The notes below the pieces were generated by a model that was not told the origin of the DNA, did no database searches, and worked only from the letters and a program-made list of their open reading frames with translations. From assembly GCA_018417955.1 (NCBI GenBank), contig JACTVC010000021.1, positions 124,001 through 188,000 of the forward strand: a stretch of DNA of 64,000 nt, in the 5' to 3' direction. Positions 37,546-48,668 of the stretch are shown here, piece by piece. The stretch comes from Laccaria trichodermophora (taxonomy: Eukaryota; Basidiomycota; Agaricomycetes; Agaricales; Hydnangiaceae). A program made the position numbers and the translations under genes. Each line of letters opens with the position of its first letter. The stretch's first letter is position 1.

Positions 37546-38094
37546 TCAAGTATGATACAGAGTTTTCGTGGCTGTGTTCTCAACTTTGAAGCTGCAACCG
37601 TGACATCTACAAACATGTCAGATTCTATGGAACTGAGCAGTGCTGTGACAGCTTGAACGTATCAGGAACACAAAAATGTACCTAGTCTTCCTAACTGAGA
37701 ACAGCAGACTGAAATCTGCCCACCCAATTATTTTTTTTACTCATGCAAGTTTTTTTTTTGTGTGGCAATTTAATTACCACTTCAAACAGCATAGCCCTGT
37801 TCATCAAAGACCTTTACAGATGTTCTTGGAAAGTACATAAATGTGTACAATATATATCTAGCTTGTCCTTGAAAAAGAATGACACATCCCCATTGGGAGT
37901 ATAATATTTTATGCAGCCAACATGGTGAGAAAGTGCGAGATTTTGGTATATATTGTAGCCTGTGTCATGTTACCATCCGATTTCTTTTCAGAAAAAAATA
38001 TGGTCGCACTCTATACATACATATCCACTCCCTCAAATATTTTTGGAGTATAAATCGCACTTGTTGTAAAGTTAGAGACCAATTTGCAAAACTA
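37546..38094. other. Non-coding stretch before the nested MITE
   Basis: T-rich homopolymers at about 37,730-37,760. No supported gene. Confidence 0.45.
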
Positions 38095-38671
38095 CTATCA
38101 AAGGTCAGGTACTCAGCCACCCCAGGGTTCCTGGTGGAACAACAGTGAATCAAAATACTTACATATCTCAAGCTTTGTTCAGATGTTCAGCAGCTATGTT
38201 AGGAAGGACATAAGATACTCACTACGATTTTTGAATCAACCATGTGACCTTGATGGGGATTCTCTGATAGAGGGTGGGAAATTGAGCAAACCTGGGAACT
38301 CAGCAAATCAGAGGAGCACAAGGCTCATGAGGGTTGAAATAACAAAGTTTGGTGCAATTATACATACTACTACCAGGGTCTACAATATCAGCAAGTTTCA
38401 AGCCGAGAGTCAAAACACTGATTCTTGGCGAGGCATTGCAGGTTGGGGGCTGAGGGGTCTTAGAAAACATGCCAAAACACCATGTGGCCACCCATTAATC
38501 CATCATATCTCAAATTGGGTGATCCTTGGCAAATTCATGTTCATGTTGATAACTTCCTGTACCTACAGCCTTCAAATTTAAACAGACACTATGGTATGTG
38601 GTTTTCTGCCTAGACTCTAAATACTGAAATGGCCGAGTACCCAGGGTGGCTGAGTAGGTGACCTTTGATAG
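38095..38671. mobile_element. 577-bp nested MITE, TA target duplication
   Basis: TA at 38,093-38,094 and at 38,672-38,673 flank ends CTATCAAAGGTCA and its reverse complement. The TIR continues TACTCAGCCACCC with few changes. It sits about 30 bp inside the right end of the 6.55-kb insertion, whose ends also begin CTATCA. No coding capacity. Confidence 0.8.
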
Positions 38672-38869
38672 TAAGTGACTTGCAAAACTAGGCACGTGAT
38701 AGTAAGATAACATGTGTGTCAGAACCAGACATCACACATATGTGTATGTACTAATACATGTCTACACTACTAATAGTGTTTTCCCCACCTTTTGCATCTG
38801 GTTCTGACACTAAGAAATCACTTGTCAGCCATCTCCCAAATTTTTTCACATTTTTTTTGCTCCTCATAA

Positions 38870-40600
38870 CACTGCAAACATTCCAACATACTGACATGAG
38901 AATATTTTGAGAGTATTTTGATGGTACATAATTTTTTCCCAAAATACCATCCACCAGGTATGTGATTGGTATGAAGATATATATTTTATTACCCATGCCA
39001 AAGTATCTGATTAGTATTTTGATTATATTCAAATGTTTTTCCTCAATACTGGCTCACATACTAGAATAATACTTCAATCATGGTATCTTAACTTTGAACA
39101 AAATATCTTCAACATACTGACTGGCCAATATTTTAAGAGTATGATTCTTCAGGATAAGATACTTATATGATACTAGAGAGTAGATATGAAGAGAATATCT
39201 TGAAAGTATGAAAATACATGGCATTTTTATATTGAATACTAACACAATATTAAGCAGATACTCATTAAAGATGACCAACATACTGAGATGCCAGTATTGT
39301 GCTAGTATCAAGAAGAAACAAACAATACTGCCTGACAGGTATTTTGTTGGTATGGAAAAAGTATGAGAGTGAAATATCTATATACTCTTGAAATATTGCA
39401 GGCAGAGTATCCAAATAGTATGCTACAATATTTTATCATACTGTTTGAAAGCTACATTTCATACTTTTATAATAAAAGCATAATACTGGTGTATGGAAAT
39501 TCAAAAAGTATGTGAAGGGTATGATATTGAACAGAATTTTAAAATCAACAATTTCAATGTGAGGATTCAATACTAGATGAGAAGTAATGAAGATATATCA
39601 TAATATTGTACAATATAATATCATATCAGTATCAGAAGGGTATACAAATTTCAACTTATTAATTTTGAGGTGGGGATTGGATACTAGTTAAATACTTGAA
39701 GAGGAGTATTGAAAGTATATCATAATATAATATAAGAATGGTATCAGATAAGTATAGTAATACAAAATGAATAGTATTAATGTGAGGATTAAATAGTAGT
39801 TAAATACTAGAAGAGGAGTATTGGAAGTATATCATGATAGTATATAATATCATATGAGCATGGTATAAAATGAATATACTAACTCCAATGATAAGAAGAA
39901 TTGTAGTTGTATGATAGTATAATGTGGATATAGAGATTGGTATGAGTGTAATAGAATAGTATGATTAAAGTATGCTACTTGTATGGTTTTAAAGCAAAAG
40001 GTTAACAATGAGAGAGTATCAAAATATTTTTATGATGGAAGATAGCATCATACTGGAAAAAGTATTGAGTATATTGTATACATGTATCTATCCATGTATG
40101 ATCGTATTTTTGTATTCATGTATATGTATCCTTGTATTCTTGTATCCACGTATTCATATAGACTATTCATGTATTCACATATATACCTATTCTTGTATTC
40201 TTGTATTCAGGCAGGTATCTATGTATATACATATTCTTGTATCCTTGTACTCAGGTATCCACATATATGTGTATCCTTGTATTCAGGTATCCAATATACA
40301 CATATTCTTGCATCCTTGTATTCATGTATCCATGTATTGATGTATACATGTATACACATATTCCTGTATCCTTGTATCTACATATACACATATGCTTGTA
40401 TTCATGTATCCTTGCATTCACATATACACATATTCTTGTATTCATGTATCCATGTATACAGTATTCTTGTATACATATCTCCTCATTGAGGGCTGATTTT
40501 GAAGTCATCCTGTCAACTCAGCAGATGAGCCATGCAGCAATTGGTATTTCGGATGGGGCACACTGGAGAGCATTTAGCACATAATTTTGCAACACCGAAT
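38870..40600 (+). repeat. Left arm of the foldback element
   Basis: Inverted copy of about 43,790-45,643. AT-rich, dense in AGTAT/ATACT words up to about 40,060, then a GTATCC/GTATTC tandem tract, then a block (40,490-40,590) ending near TTTAGCACATAATTTTGC that recurs inverted at 42,240-42,370 and 43,790-43,905. Confidence 0.85.
40080..40485. repeat. Degenerate 6/12-bp tandem tract (TGTATC/TGTATTC)
   Basis: Runs of TGTATCCATGTA, TGTATTCTTGTA and similar words. Frames through it read as repeats of Met-Tyr-Pro-Cys-Ile and are not genes. Confidence 0.85.
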
Positions 40601-42430
40601 CCATGTTCTTGAAGTACTCAGTGCATTCTCTTTGACTGATCATCTTCAAGTGTCATTTTCATTGGATCCATGTATATGTAGAGATTGGCATGGGTAACCT
40701 GGAGGTTTTCCAGTGCAACCCATATCCCTACCCATGTAAACCTGTACCCACACCCAGGAGTATGTGTTTCGATGGGTATAAGTATAGGTTTGAAAAAACC
40801 TGGGGGTACATAGACCTGTTCATAGATACCCTCATAAAGCAGACCAATGAACCTTGCAGGTGCAGTGCAAGTGTCAGTTGACACTGCCATACAGGCCTGT
40901 GAGGTTATGAAGGTCATGGTGATGATTGTCATCATCTTGTGTCATGGTTCTGTGCCACATGGTTGTTGTGTCAGTTCAGCTGGGTGTGTGAGCAGAGTTG
41001 TGAGCCAAGCTGGGAAGTGTATGCTGGATGGGATCAAAGAAGTTCAATATATTAGTAACTTGATGTAGGAAGCTCTTAACAGTGCTTGTGAGGCCACAAT
41101 TACTGCTGGCTCCAGTCATGAAGCTGAACAGAGATGCTGCATCATCAGGTAAACAAGGCTACCTTCCTCACAAAATAACCACTCCCCTGTCCAATTCAAA
41201 GTTGAAATATTATTCTCAATATATCTTCAATGACATCTCATAACTCTACATCCAAATTAATTCACATAAGTCATGTACAAAGAATGTGATGAGCTACAGT
41301 ATTTCCATAGAGTCTAGAAACCTAGATTATCTTCTAAATGTTTGATGGGTGGGGTTTGAAAATATAATCAGCCAGCTTTCCAAATGGTACAGATCTACAC
41401 AAGCATAATCAATTTTTTTTGTGGAAGCAGATCTTGTTTGAATTCAGGATTCTCCACTTGAGCTCATTATCATATATGTGGTATCAATGTATACATGTGT
41501 ATTCGTGTATCCACATATATGTGATGTATACACATATCCCAAGAATATGCATATACATGGATACATGAATACATAGCTATGTGTATACAAGGATACCCAC
41601 ATACATGGATACCTGCATACAAGAATATGCATATACATGGATACATGAATGCAAGGATATGCATATATGTGGATACATGAAGTCAAGAATACACATATAT
41701 GTGGATACATGAATACAAGGATACATGTATTGATGGATGCAAGAATACACATATAAGTGGATACACATATTCATGGATGCAAGAATACATGTATCCACAT
41801 ATCCTCTTTATGCTGAGCCATATGAGCAGTGTTTGCTGGGAAGAAGTTGGAATTCTGTTTGAAATTATCAACTTGGATTCAACATGTGTACTCATGGCAT
41901 GCAACTGCAGTCGCGGCACTTCTGGCACAACATTGTAGATACTCAAAACTAAAGTAAAACAGACATATGCTTGTATTCATGTATCCACATATACACGTAT
42001 TTTGTATTTATATAGCCATGTATACACCTATCCTTGTATTCATGTATCCATATATCCATGTATCCTTGTATCCACATATATGCATATTCTTGTATTCATG
42101 TATCCACATAGATGAGCCATGCACACTGCTCAATTAGAAGTTGTCCAAAATTTTGGTAGTGAAATATTGCCAAGAGTGCTTGAAGCCTTCAAAATGAATG
42201 GCAGAAAGCAGTGCAAACAATGTGATACTGTAATTTCCTGTGGATTCAATGTTGCAAAAGTATGTGCTAAATGCTCTCCAGTGTGCCCCATCTGAATTAC
42301 CAATTGCTGCATGGTTCATCTGCTGAGTTGACAGGATGATTTCAAAAATCAGCCCTCAATGAGGATATATGAATACAAAGATACATGTATACATGGATAC
42401 ATGAATGCAAGAATATGTATATATGTAGAT
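40601..42430. other. Core of the foldback element, left half
   Basis: No gene. 40,679-40,830 has hAT-like left-end text (TAGAGATTGGCATGGGTAAC) with CCCATA/ACCCAC subterminal words, possibly an old solo hAT end. 41,450-41,810 and 41,960-42,115 are more tandem tract. 42,150-42,245 repeats at about 43,660-43,720 and reads FKMNGRKQCKQCDTVIS, a zinc-finger-like fragment. Confidence 0.5.
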
Positions 42431-43119
42431 ACTCCTGCCCAAAAAAAGTAATGGGCAACATTGAAATAGCTTGTTCTCACTCACATCAGCACCAAATGAC
42501 TCCAAATAAATTGTAGACATAGAAATTAGGTCCACCAGGTCTTGAATCTGAGGGCAGAAAATTACCAAATAAGGAAATATCATAGATATTGTCACTACAG
42601 TAGATGTTGCAGAACACAAGCATGCTAGGAGATTTTTTGTAGCAAAATTTATGTACACCACTCAAAAGGGGTTGAAAAATAGAGTAGAATCCATCCTTGG
42701 TTCATGCAATTTGGTCAAGATTTGAGCTTACAATTGTCTCCTCAAACCTGTGAAAATTAGGGAAAATTGCCTGAAATCACCAAAATTGCCTTCATCGCCC
42801 CACTTTCAAGAGGCAATTGTGAGCTCAAATCTTGACCAAATTGCATGAACCAAGGATGGATTCTACTCTATTTTTCAACCCCTTTTGAGTGGTGTACATA
42901 AATTTTGCTACAAAAAATCTCCTAGCATGCTTGTGTTCTGCAACATCTACTGTAGAGACAATATCTATGATATTTCCTTATTTGGTAATTTTCTGCCCTC
43001 AGATTCAAGACCTGGTGGACCTAATTTCTATGTCTACAATTTATTTGGAGTCATTTGGTGCTGATGTGAGTGAGAACAAGCTATTTCAATGTTGCCCATT
43101 ACTTTTTTTGGGCAGGAGT
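42431..43119. repeat. Inner palindrome, arms about 310 bp, loop about 70 bp
   Basis: 42,431-42,742 pairs with 42,810-43,119 at near identity. Outer edge CTCCTGCCCAAAAAAAG pairs with CTTTTTTTGGGCAGGAG. Both arms encode the same 80-residue frame on opposite strands (NLLACLCSATSTV...), as expected of a palindrome. Confidence 0.9.
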
Positions 43120-43274
43120 ACAAGAATACAAGAATATGTGTATAGTGAATACAAAGATATGTGTATGCATGGATACAAGGATACATGTATATGTGGATAC
43201 ATGAATACAAGAATATGCATATATGTGATACAACAATACAAGAATATGTGTATACAAGAATATGCATATACCTG

Positions 43275-43509
43275 GATAATTGAACACCAGAACTGTAAAT
43301 AGGACAAAGTATACATCAGCTTTGAGTTTACCATGGCTGGCTTCTCCAAGGTTTGTAAAAGGTCTTGCTACCCAAGTTGGAAGTGCTACCTCTTGTATAC
43401 ACAGACAAATTGCCCTCAATTCTTCATCAGTTAAATTAAAAGCATTGTCAGATTCAATATCCTTATAATCTGGATCTTCTTCTTCCTCTGAATCATTGTC
43501 AAGTTGCAA
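43275..43509 (-). pseudogene. Tnp2/CACTA-like transposase fragment
   Basis: A short minus-strand frame reads LTDEELRAICLCIQEVALPT then PFTNLGEASHGKLKADV. This matches, from memory of the family, the segment of Agaricomycete Tnp2-like proteins with a G-x-A-x-H/R-GKL-x-AD motif. It then runs into tandem-repeat sequence. Presence inside a CACTG-ended element supports a CACTA affiliation. Confidence 0.5.
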
Positions 43510-43789
43510 GTCAGAGTGCTTTTGAGGAGGAGTTGGAGTGTCTTCATTGGTAGTGAATTATTGCCAAGAATGTTAACATCTTGTGTAGCTTTTCATTCTT
43601 TTCATTTGTGAATCAACTTCTTGTCCATGCCCATGCATCCCTCCCACCTGATGCACTTGAAGCCTTCAAAATGAATGGCAGAAAGCAGTGCAAACAATGT
43701 GATACTGTAATTTCCCAGTCCAATCCTGCAGCATAACACCATGGTAAGGTCCAGAAAATGTCATGTGAAGATGATCAGCCAAAGAGAAT

Positions 43790-45643
43790 GCAGTGAAAGT
43801 ATCAAAAACATGGATTCAATGTTGCACATACTTATTGCTGCATGGCTCATCTGCTGAGTTGACAGGATGACTTCAAAAATCAGCCCTCAATGAGGATATA
43901 TGTATACAAGAATATGTGTACAAACACTGAATTTATCTAACACTCATTTAGTATTTCTACGATACATGTGTACATGGATACATGAACATATGAATACAAG
44001 GATACTTGATACATGTATATGTGTAATGTGTATATGTGAATACAAGGATACACGTATGCATGGATACAAGGATACATGTATACATGAATACAAGAATACA
44101 AGAATATGTGTATACATGGATACATGAATACATGTATATGCAGATACCTGAATACAAGGATACAAGAATATGTGTATATGTAAATACAGGAATACAGAAC
44201 ATGTGTATACATGGATACATCAATACAAGGATACACATAGATGTGGATAGGATACCTGAATACAAAAATACACGTATATGTGGATACCTGAATACAAGGA
44301 TATGTGTATACATAGATACCTGAATAAATGAATACAAGAATATGTGCATATGTGAATATATGAATAGTATACATGGATACATAAATACAAGAATACAAGG
44401 AGATCATACATGGATACAAGGATACATGTATACAATCTATACTGAATACTTTCTCTAGGATGATGCTAACTTCTATCATAAAAATATTTTGATACTCTCT
44501 CATTGTTCATACAAGCAAGGTATTATTATCATACTTCAATCATACTATTCTATTACTCTCATACCAATCTCTATATCCATGCTACACTATCATATAAGTA
44601 CAATTCTTCTTATCATTGGAGTTAGTTACCCATTTTATACCATTCTCATATCATATTATATACTATCATGATATACTTCCAATACTCCTCTTCTAGTATT
44701 TAACTACTATTTAATCCTCACATTAAAACTATTCATTTTGTATTACTATACCTATCTGATACCATTCTTATATTATATTGTGTACAATTATGATATACTT
44801 TTAATACTCCTCTTCAAGTATTCAACTAATATTTAATCCCCACCTCAAAGTTACCAAGTTGAAATTTGTATACCCTTCTGATACTGACATGATATTATAT
44901 TGTACAATATTATGATATATCTTTATTACTTCTCATCTAGTATTGAATCCTCACATTAAAATTGTTGATTTTAAAATTCTGTTCAATATCATACCCTTCA
45001 CATACTTTTTGAATTTCCATACACCAGTATTATGCTTTTATTATAAAAGTATGAAATGTAGCTTTCAAACAGTATGATAAAATATTGTAGCATACTATTT
45101 GGATACTCTGCCTGCAATATTTGAATAGTATATAGATATTTCACTCTCATATTTTTTCCATACCAACAAAATACCTGTCAGGCGGTATTGTTTGTTTCTT
45201 CTTGATACTAGCACAATACTGGCATCTCAGTATGTTGGTCATCTTTAATGAGTATCTGCTTGATATTATGTTAGTATTCAATATAAAAATGTGATGTATT
45301 TTCATACTTTTAAGATATTCCCTTTATATCTACTCTCTAGTATCATATAAGTATCTTATCCTGAAGAATCATACTCTTAAAATATTGGCCAATCAGTATG
45401 TTGAAGATATTTTGTTCAAAGTTAAGATACTGTGATAGAAGTATTATTCCAGTATGTGAGCCGGTATTGAGGAAAAACATTTGAATACAATCAAAATACT
45501 AATCAGATACTTCAGCATGGGTAATAAAATATATATCTTCATACCAATCACATACCTGGTGGATGGTATTTTGGGAAAAATTTATGTACCATCAAAATAC
45601 TCTCAAAATATTCTCACATCAGTATGTTGGAATGTTTGCAGTG
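43790..45643 (-). repeat. Right arm of the foldback element
   Basis: Inverted copy of 38,870-40,600. Identity is highest over the outer 300 bp and falls inward with small indels. Confidence 0.85.
43970..44440. repeat. Degenerate tandem tract in the right arm
   Basis: Reverse-complement counterpart of 40,080-40,485 (GGATACATGAATACAAG words). Not coding. Confidence 0.85.
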
Positions 45644-46121
45644 TAACACCCTTGGCTGACTTGAAACACTCAACACACAAAATGGATGAAAAATAAGAAT
45701 ACATCAAAAATGAACATTCTATCTGTTTTTAAAGAACTTATAAGTTATATTTTCCCGTCTTTTTTCATATTATTTTTGGGTCTATTTTTCATCTTGTTTT
45801 TCTCAAAAATAGATAGTGCAAACAAGGCTGGTGACAATATTCTCGGGGACTGTGGAAAAGGAAACATTTGGAGGTCTTTATTGCCCTCCTGGATATGGAT
45901 GCAAGGATATAGGAAGGATTGAAAGAGAGCAGTGTACTATAAACTACGAAGTATCACTCAGCAAGGTTCAAGGACACCATTCAACGAAAGGTAATATACT
46001 ATCCACCCCAACCCAACCCCCAAGTATCAAAGAGAACAAAACAAAAAATGAAGCAAAACTCGAAACAAACTCAAAACTTCGTAGTCAAAAGGGAACTAAA
46101 ACAAAAACGACGCCAAGACAT

Positions 46122-48258
46122 TCAAAACGGCACAGGCTCCCAAGACTGCACCGTATCACACTCCTCCACCCACACAGACTTTGAAAAATTCTCGCATGCC
46201 TGCCGCAAGCGCGCTTTGAGTACCCGGGCGGAGGCTTCGTCCGTGTAAGTCGTGGTGTTGTGTCCTGCTGCGTATGCGGAGGTCGTCGTGTACACGCTGC
46301 CCATAGTGTTCTGCGCGCTGCCCGTCGAGCCAGTGTTCTGCACACTGTACACACTTCCCGTCGTGGTCTCCCCACTATACACAGACGCCATCGTGTACAC
46401 GCTACCCATCGTTGTGTTCTCCCCAGCAGCAGTCGTCGTGTTACCCCCACACAGATTGAGAGAGTTGGCAGAATCGTCGATAACGATATTCGCAATGTCT
46501 CTCCCAAACCGCGCGGTTGGGTTTCGTGTTTTCAACTTGATTGTGTTCTGCGTCGAGATGGGGTTCTCTTGCGTCGTCATGTTGATTGGGTTCTGCAAGA
46601 ACGGATTCTTCTTGTTCTGCATGATTGAAGTAGGACCTTGCGCCATCGAAGCCAAAGTCGACGTCGTTGACGAGCTCGAGGTCGAGGAAGTCATCGTATT
46701 TGTTATATCACGCAAGACTCGGCTGGAAGGTCGGAGTGTGTGTTGCGATGAAGCTAGACTCGCCGCAGGTAAGCTGACATGCGGAGTCAAGCCCTTAATC
46801 GACGCAACTCCCAAACTAGCACGCTTCAAAAGCACACCACTCTTCCGCTGCGAAGCATGACCACCCAAAGCAGTAGCCGCCCCAGATTTGCTCCTCCCAC
46901 ACGCCTCACGCAAACGTGCATTCAGCGCCGGCATCGATGTTTCCTCCTCATCCCCCTCCTCCCCCTCCTCCTCATCACCACTTTCGTCCAAAACCGCACG
47001 TACTCGATCAACCACCGTCATTCGCACTCCAGCACGTCGAGGGGACCGCAAAGTAACAGGAACAGGCGACCCATTCTCATCCACGCTAAACCTAAACCTT
47101 GGGGAGCGGGTATATCCACTCGGCCTATAAACGTCTCTTTCCTTGACCAGGCGGTTCATCGGTACGGCTTTTTCAGAAGGAGAGACGACGGTGACGGGTT
47201 CTATGGCGAAGGTATCTTTGAATGGGTTGTCGCTTTCCAAGGAACACGCTCCCAGGTCGATGGTGTTGTTGATCGCTAAAGACGCTTCAAGGTACATGTC
47301 TAGATCGAATAGGTCCGTGTAATGTGGGGGAGGAGGAAGGGAGTTGACAACGTTCTGGGGGTTCGTGAATGGGCCTTCCTCGTGCTCTTGTTCATGTTGC
47401 TCATGCCAACCCAAAAGAGGCGTGCTGGTCATCACCGTGCCAGAACTGCTTTCCCAAGGGATGTCCCATGACGCGTCGTCAGGGCATGGACTTTGCTTAT
47501 CCAAGCTAATCTGGAGACTCTGTGAGATGTTGAAAGACGGTGGATCCGGGGATGGGGATGGGGATGGGGAGACGTCGAATGGGTTGATGTCTTCTTTATT
47601 GAGTGCGTATTCCAAATCTTCCATGACGCGTTTCAACGCGATGTCTTCGTCGTCGTCTTCTGGGCCTGGGGCTGAGTTTACGAAGACCGGTTGAGTGATT
47701 TTGGGTATGGGTGGTGTGCATGGGACGCTAGCTGATGATGACGGAGGTGGAGGGGGTTTCTTTTCAGGCGTACAAGGCGTGATGATCACCGCCGGAAGCG
47801 GTTGACGCGGATGTAAGCTTGAGATTTGGTACGTCGTACCCCCGTCGACGCGGGCGTTCCAGTCGTCTACGGCTGTGAGGGACGGGAGACGGAAGACTGG
47901 GGGTGGGACTATGAGATCTTGAGGTCGTTGTCGCGTGGTACTGGCGTTACGCCGTTGTTTTGGACTGGCGATGAGACTTGGGTTGCGCATGAACTGTTCT
48001 TTTTGTGCGCGCCATGAGCCTGTGAAGACTATTTAGTTACAAAATTGCAAGAGAGGGATATGGGGAAGACGTACCGAGTTGATTGGGACCGAGGGAACAA
48101 TACTCGTGCGGAGGCTGTCGTCGAGGAGTCTGCGGTGGTCCATTCCGCCGCTGCTTGAGAGGTATGGCGGTTGGAAGTGGGCTTGACTGCTGTGTACGGA
48201 ATAGGAACAGCGAAGTCAGGAAAGCCCATATGCTCTGCAAGATGGCGACGAGCCCCAT
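46122..48258 (-). CDS. P gene copy 4: NPF-motif, Ser/Thr/Pro-rich protein with N-terminal membrane segment (open copy)
   Basis: Two exons: 48,075-48,258 and 46,122-48,019. The intron (48,020-48,074, GTACGT...CACAG, branch-like CTAA) joins in phase 1 to give 693 aa. The start at 48,258 gives the hydrophobic N-terminus GLVAILQSIWAFLTSLFLF, a likely signal anchor, followed by a basic stretch. The rest is mostly disordered: an acidic helix with ALKRVMEDLEYALNKEDINPF, further NPF motifs (DNPFKDTF, KKNPFLQNP), an RSPRFRFS block, and two related motifs, LNARLREACG and LKARLRQACE. It ends WEPVPF. NPF motifs bind EH domains in endocytic proteins, which is only a hint here. No catalytic domain was recognised. 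The three other copies are broken or truncated. Confidence 0.8.
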
Positions 48259-48668
48259 TGGCAGAGGACCTCGAGAGGCATTCTAGGCTGGTTGGAGCGC
48301 ATATATGCGGGCGATGTGGTGGAGGCTGACGATGAGCAGAAAATAATAAAATTTGATCGCGTCCGACAAGCAGACTTTCTTTTTGTTCAACCCTGAAAAC
48401 ATGTCTTTCTTATTGTCACAGGGCCGTTTCATCGTAATTACCCCGGCTTGACTTGCCACCATGTCGAGCAGGCCATCGAGGTATCTAAAGAGGGACTGGA
48501 ACCACAAAAAACCAGTGAGAGCACGCCTTATTTCGTTTCACACCATCTTATGAATGTTTGTAACAGCACCTGGCTAAATACAGCTCTCTCCCAACTCTCC
48601 AACTAACACCCACCGAGCGCCCACTATTCCAGTGCCACCAATGTGGGTTCATCAACACACTCATACCC
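48259..48668. other. Divergent spacer between P4 and the 48,669 gene
   Basis: Homology to P2 upstream DNA ends at about 48,311. No gene seen. It should contain both promoters; no clear TATA box. Confidence 0.5.

Larger units (their letters stand above)
32154..38702 (+). mobile_element. 6.55-kb TIR insertion with TA target duplication, carrying several genes
   Basis: Flanking TA dinucleotides lie at 32,152-32,153 and 38,703-38,704. The paralogous empty site near 16,068 has one TA. The ends are CTATCACTGACCC at left and, reverse-complemented, CTATCACGTGCCT at right, followed on both by GTTTTGCAA; 19 of the first 25 bases agree. Inside are a minus-strand acidic ORF, a coiled-coil ORF, an integrase-like fragment, a BTB/POZ gene and a nested 577-bp element with related ends. 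TA target and short TIRs suggest a Tc1/mariner-type mechanism. No matching transposase was seen, so the class is inferred. Confidence 0.7.
38870..45643. mobile_element. 6.77-kb palindromic (foldback) element, CACTG ends, TAA target duplication
   Basis: Left end CACTGCAAACATTCC and right end GGAATGTTTGCAGTG are perfect inverted repeats. TAA lies at 38,867-38,869 and 45,644-45,646. The paralogous empty site at 16,237-16,239 has one TAA. The arms pair for about 1.7 kb (38,870 to about 40,600 with about 43,790 to 45,643). The core has a second palindrome, tandem repeat tracts and a fragment of Tnp2-like transposase. CACTG termini with 3-bp duplication resemble CACTA/CMC elements. It has no intact transposase, so it is non-autonomous. 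Confidence 0.88.

Noticed and set aside
40679..40830. Complete hAT element starting TAGAGATTGGCATGGG
   Set aside because: The left end looks hAT-like, but no right end or 8-bp duplication could be found.
42431..43119. CRISPR-like or RNA-gene interpretation of the palindrome
   Set aside because: It is a single inverted repeat in eukaryotic DNA with no spacer array. The neighbouring tandem tracts have no unique spacers.
40080..44503. Many 80-190 aa frames rich in Met-Tyr-Pro-Cys-Ile
   Set aside because: They are translations of GTATCC/GTATTC tandem tracts in the foldback element, open in several frames at once.
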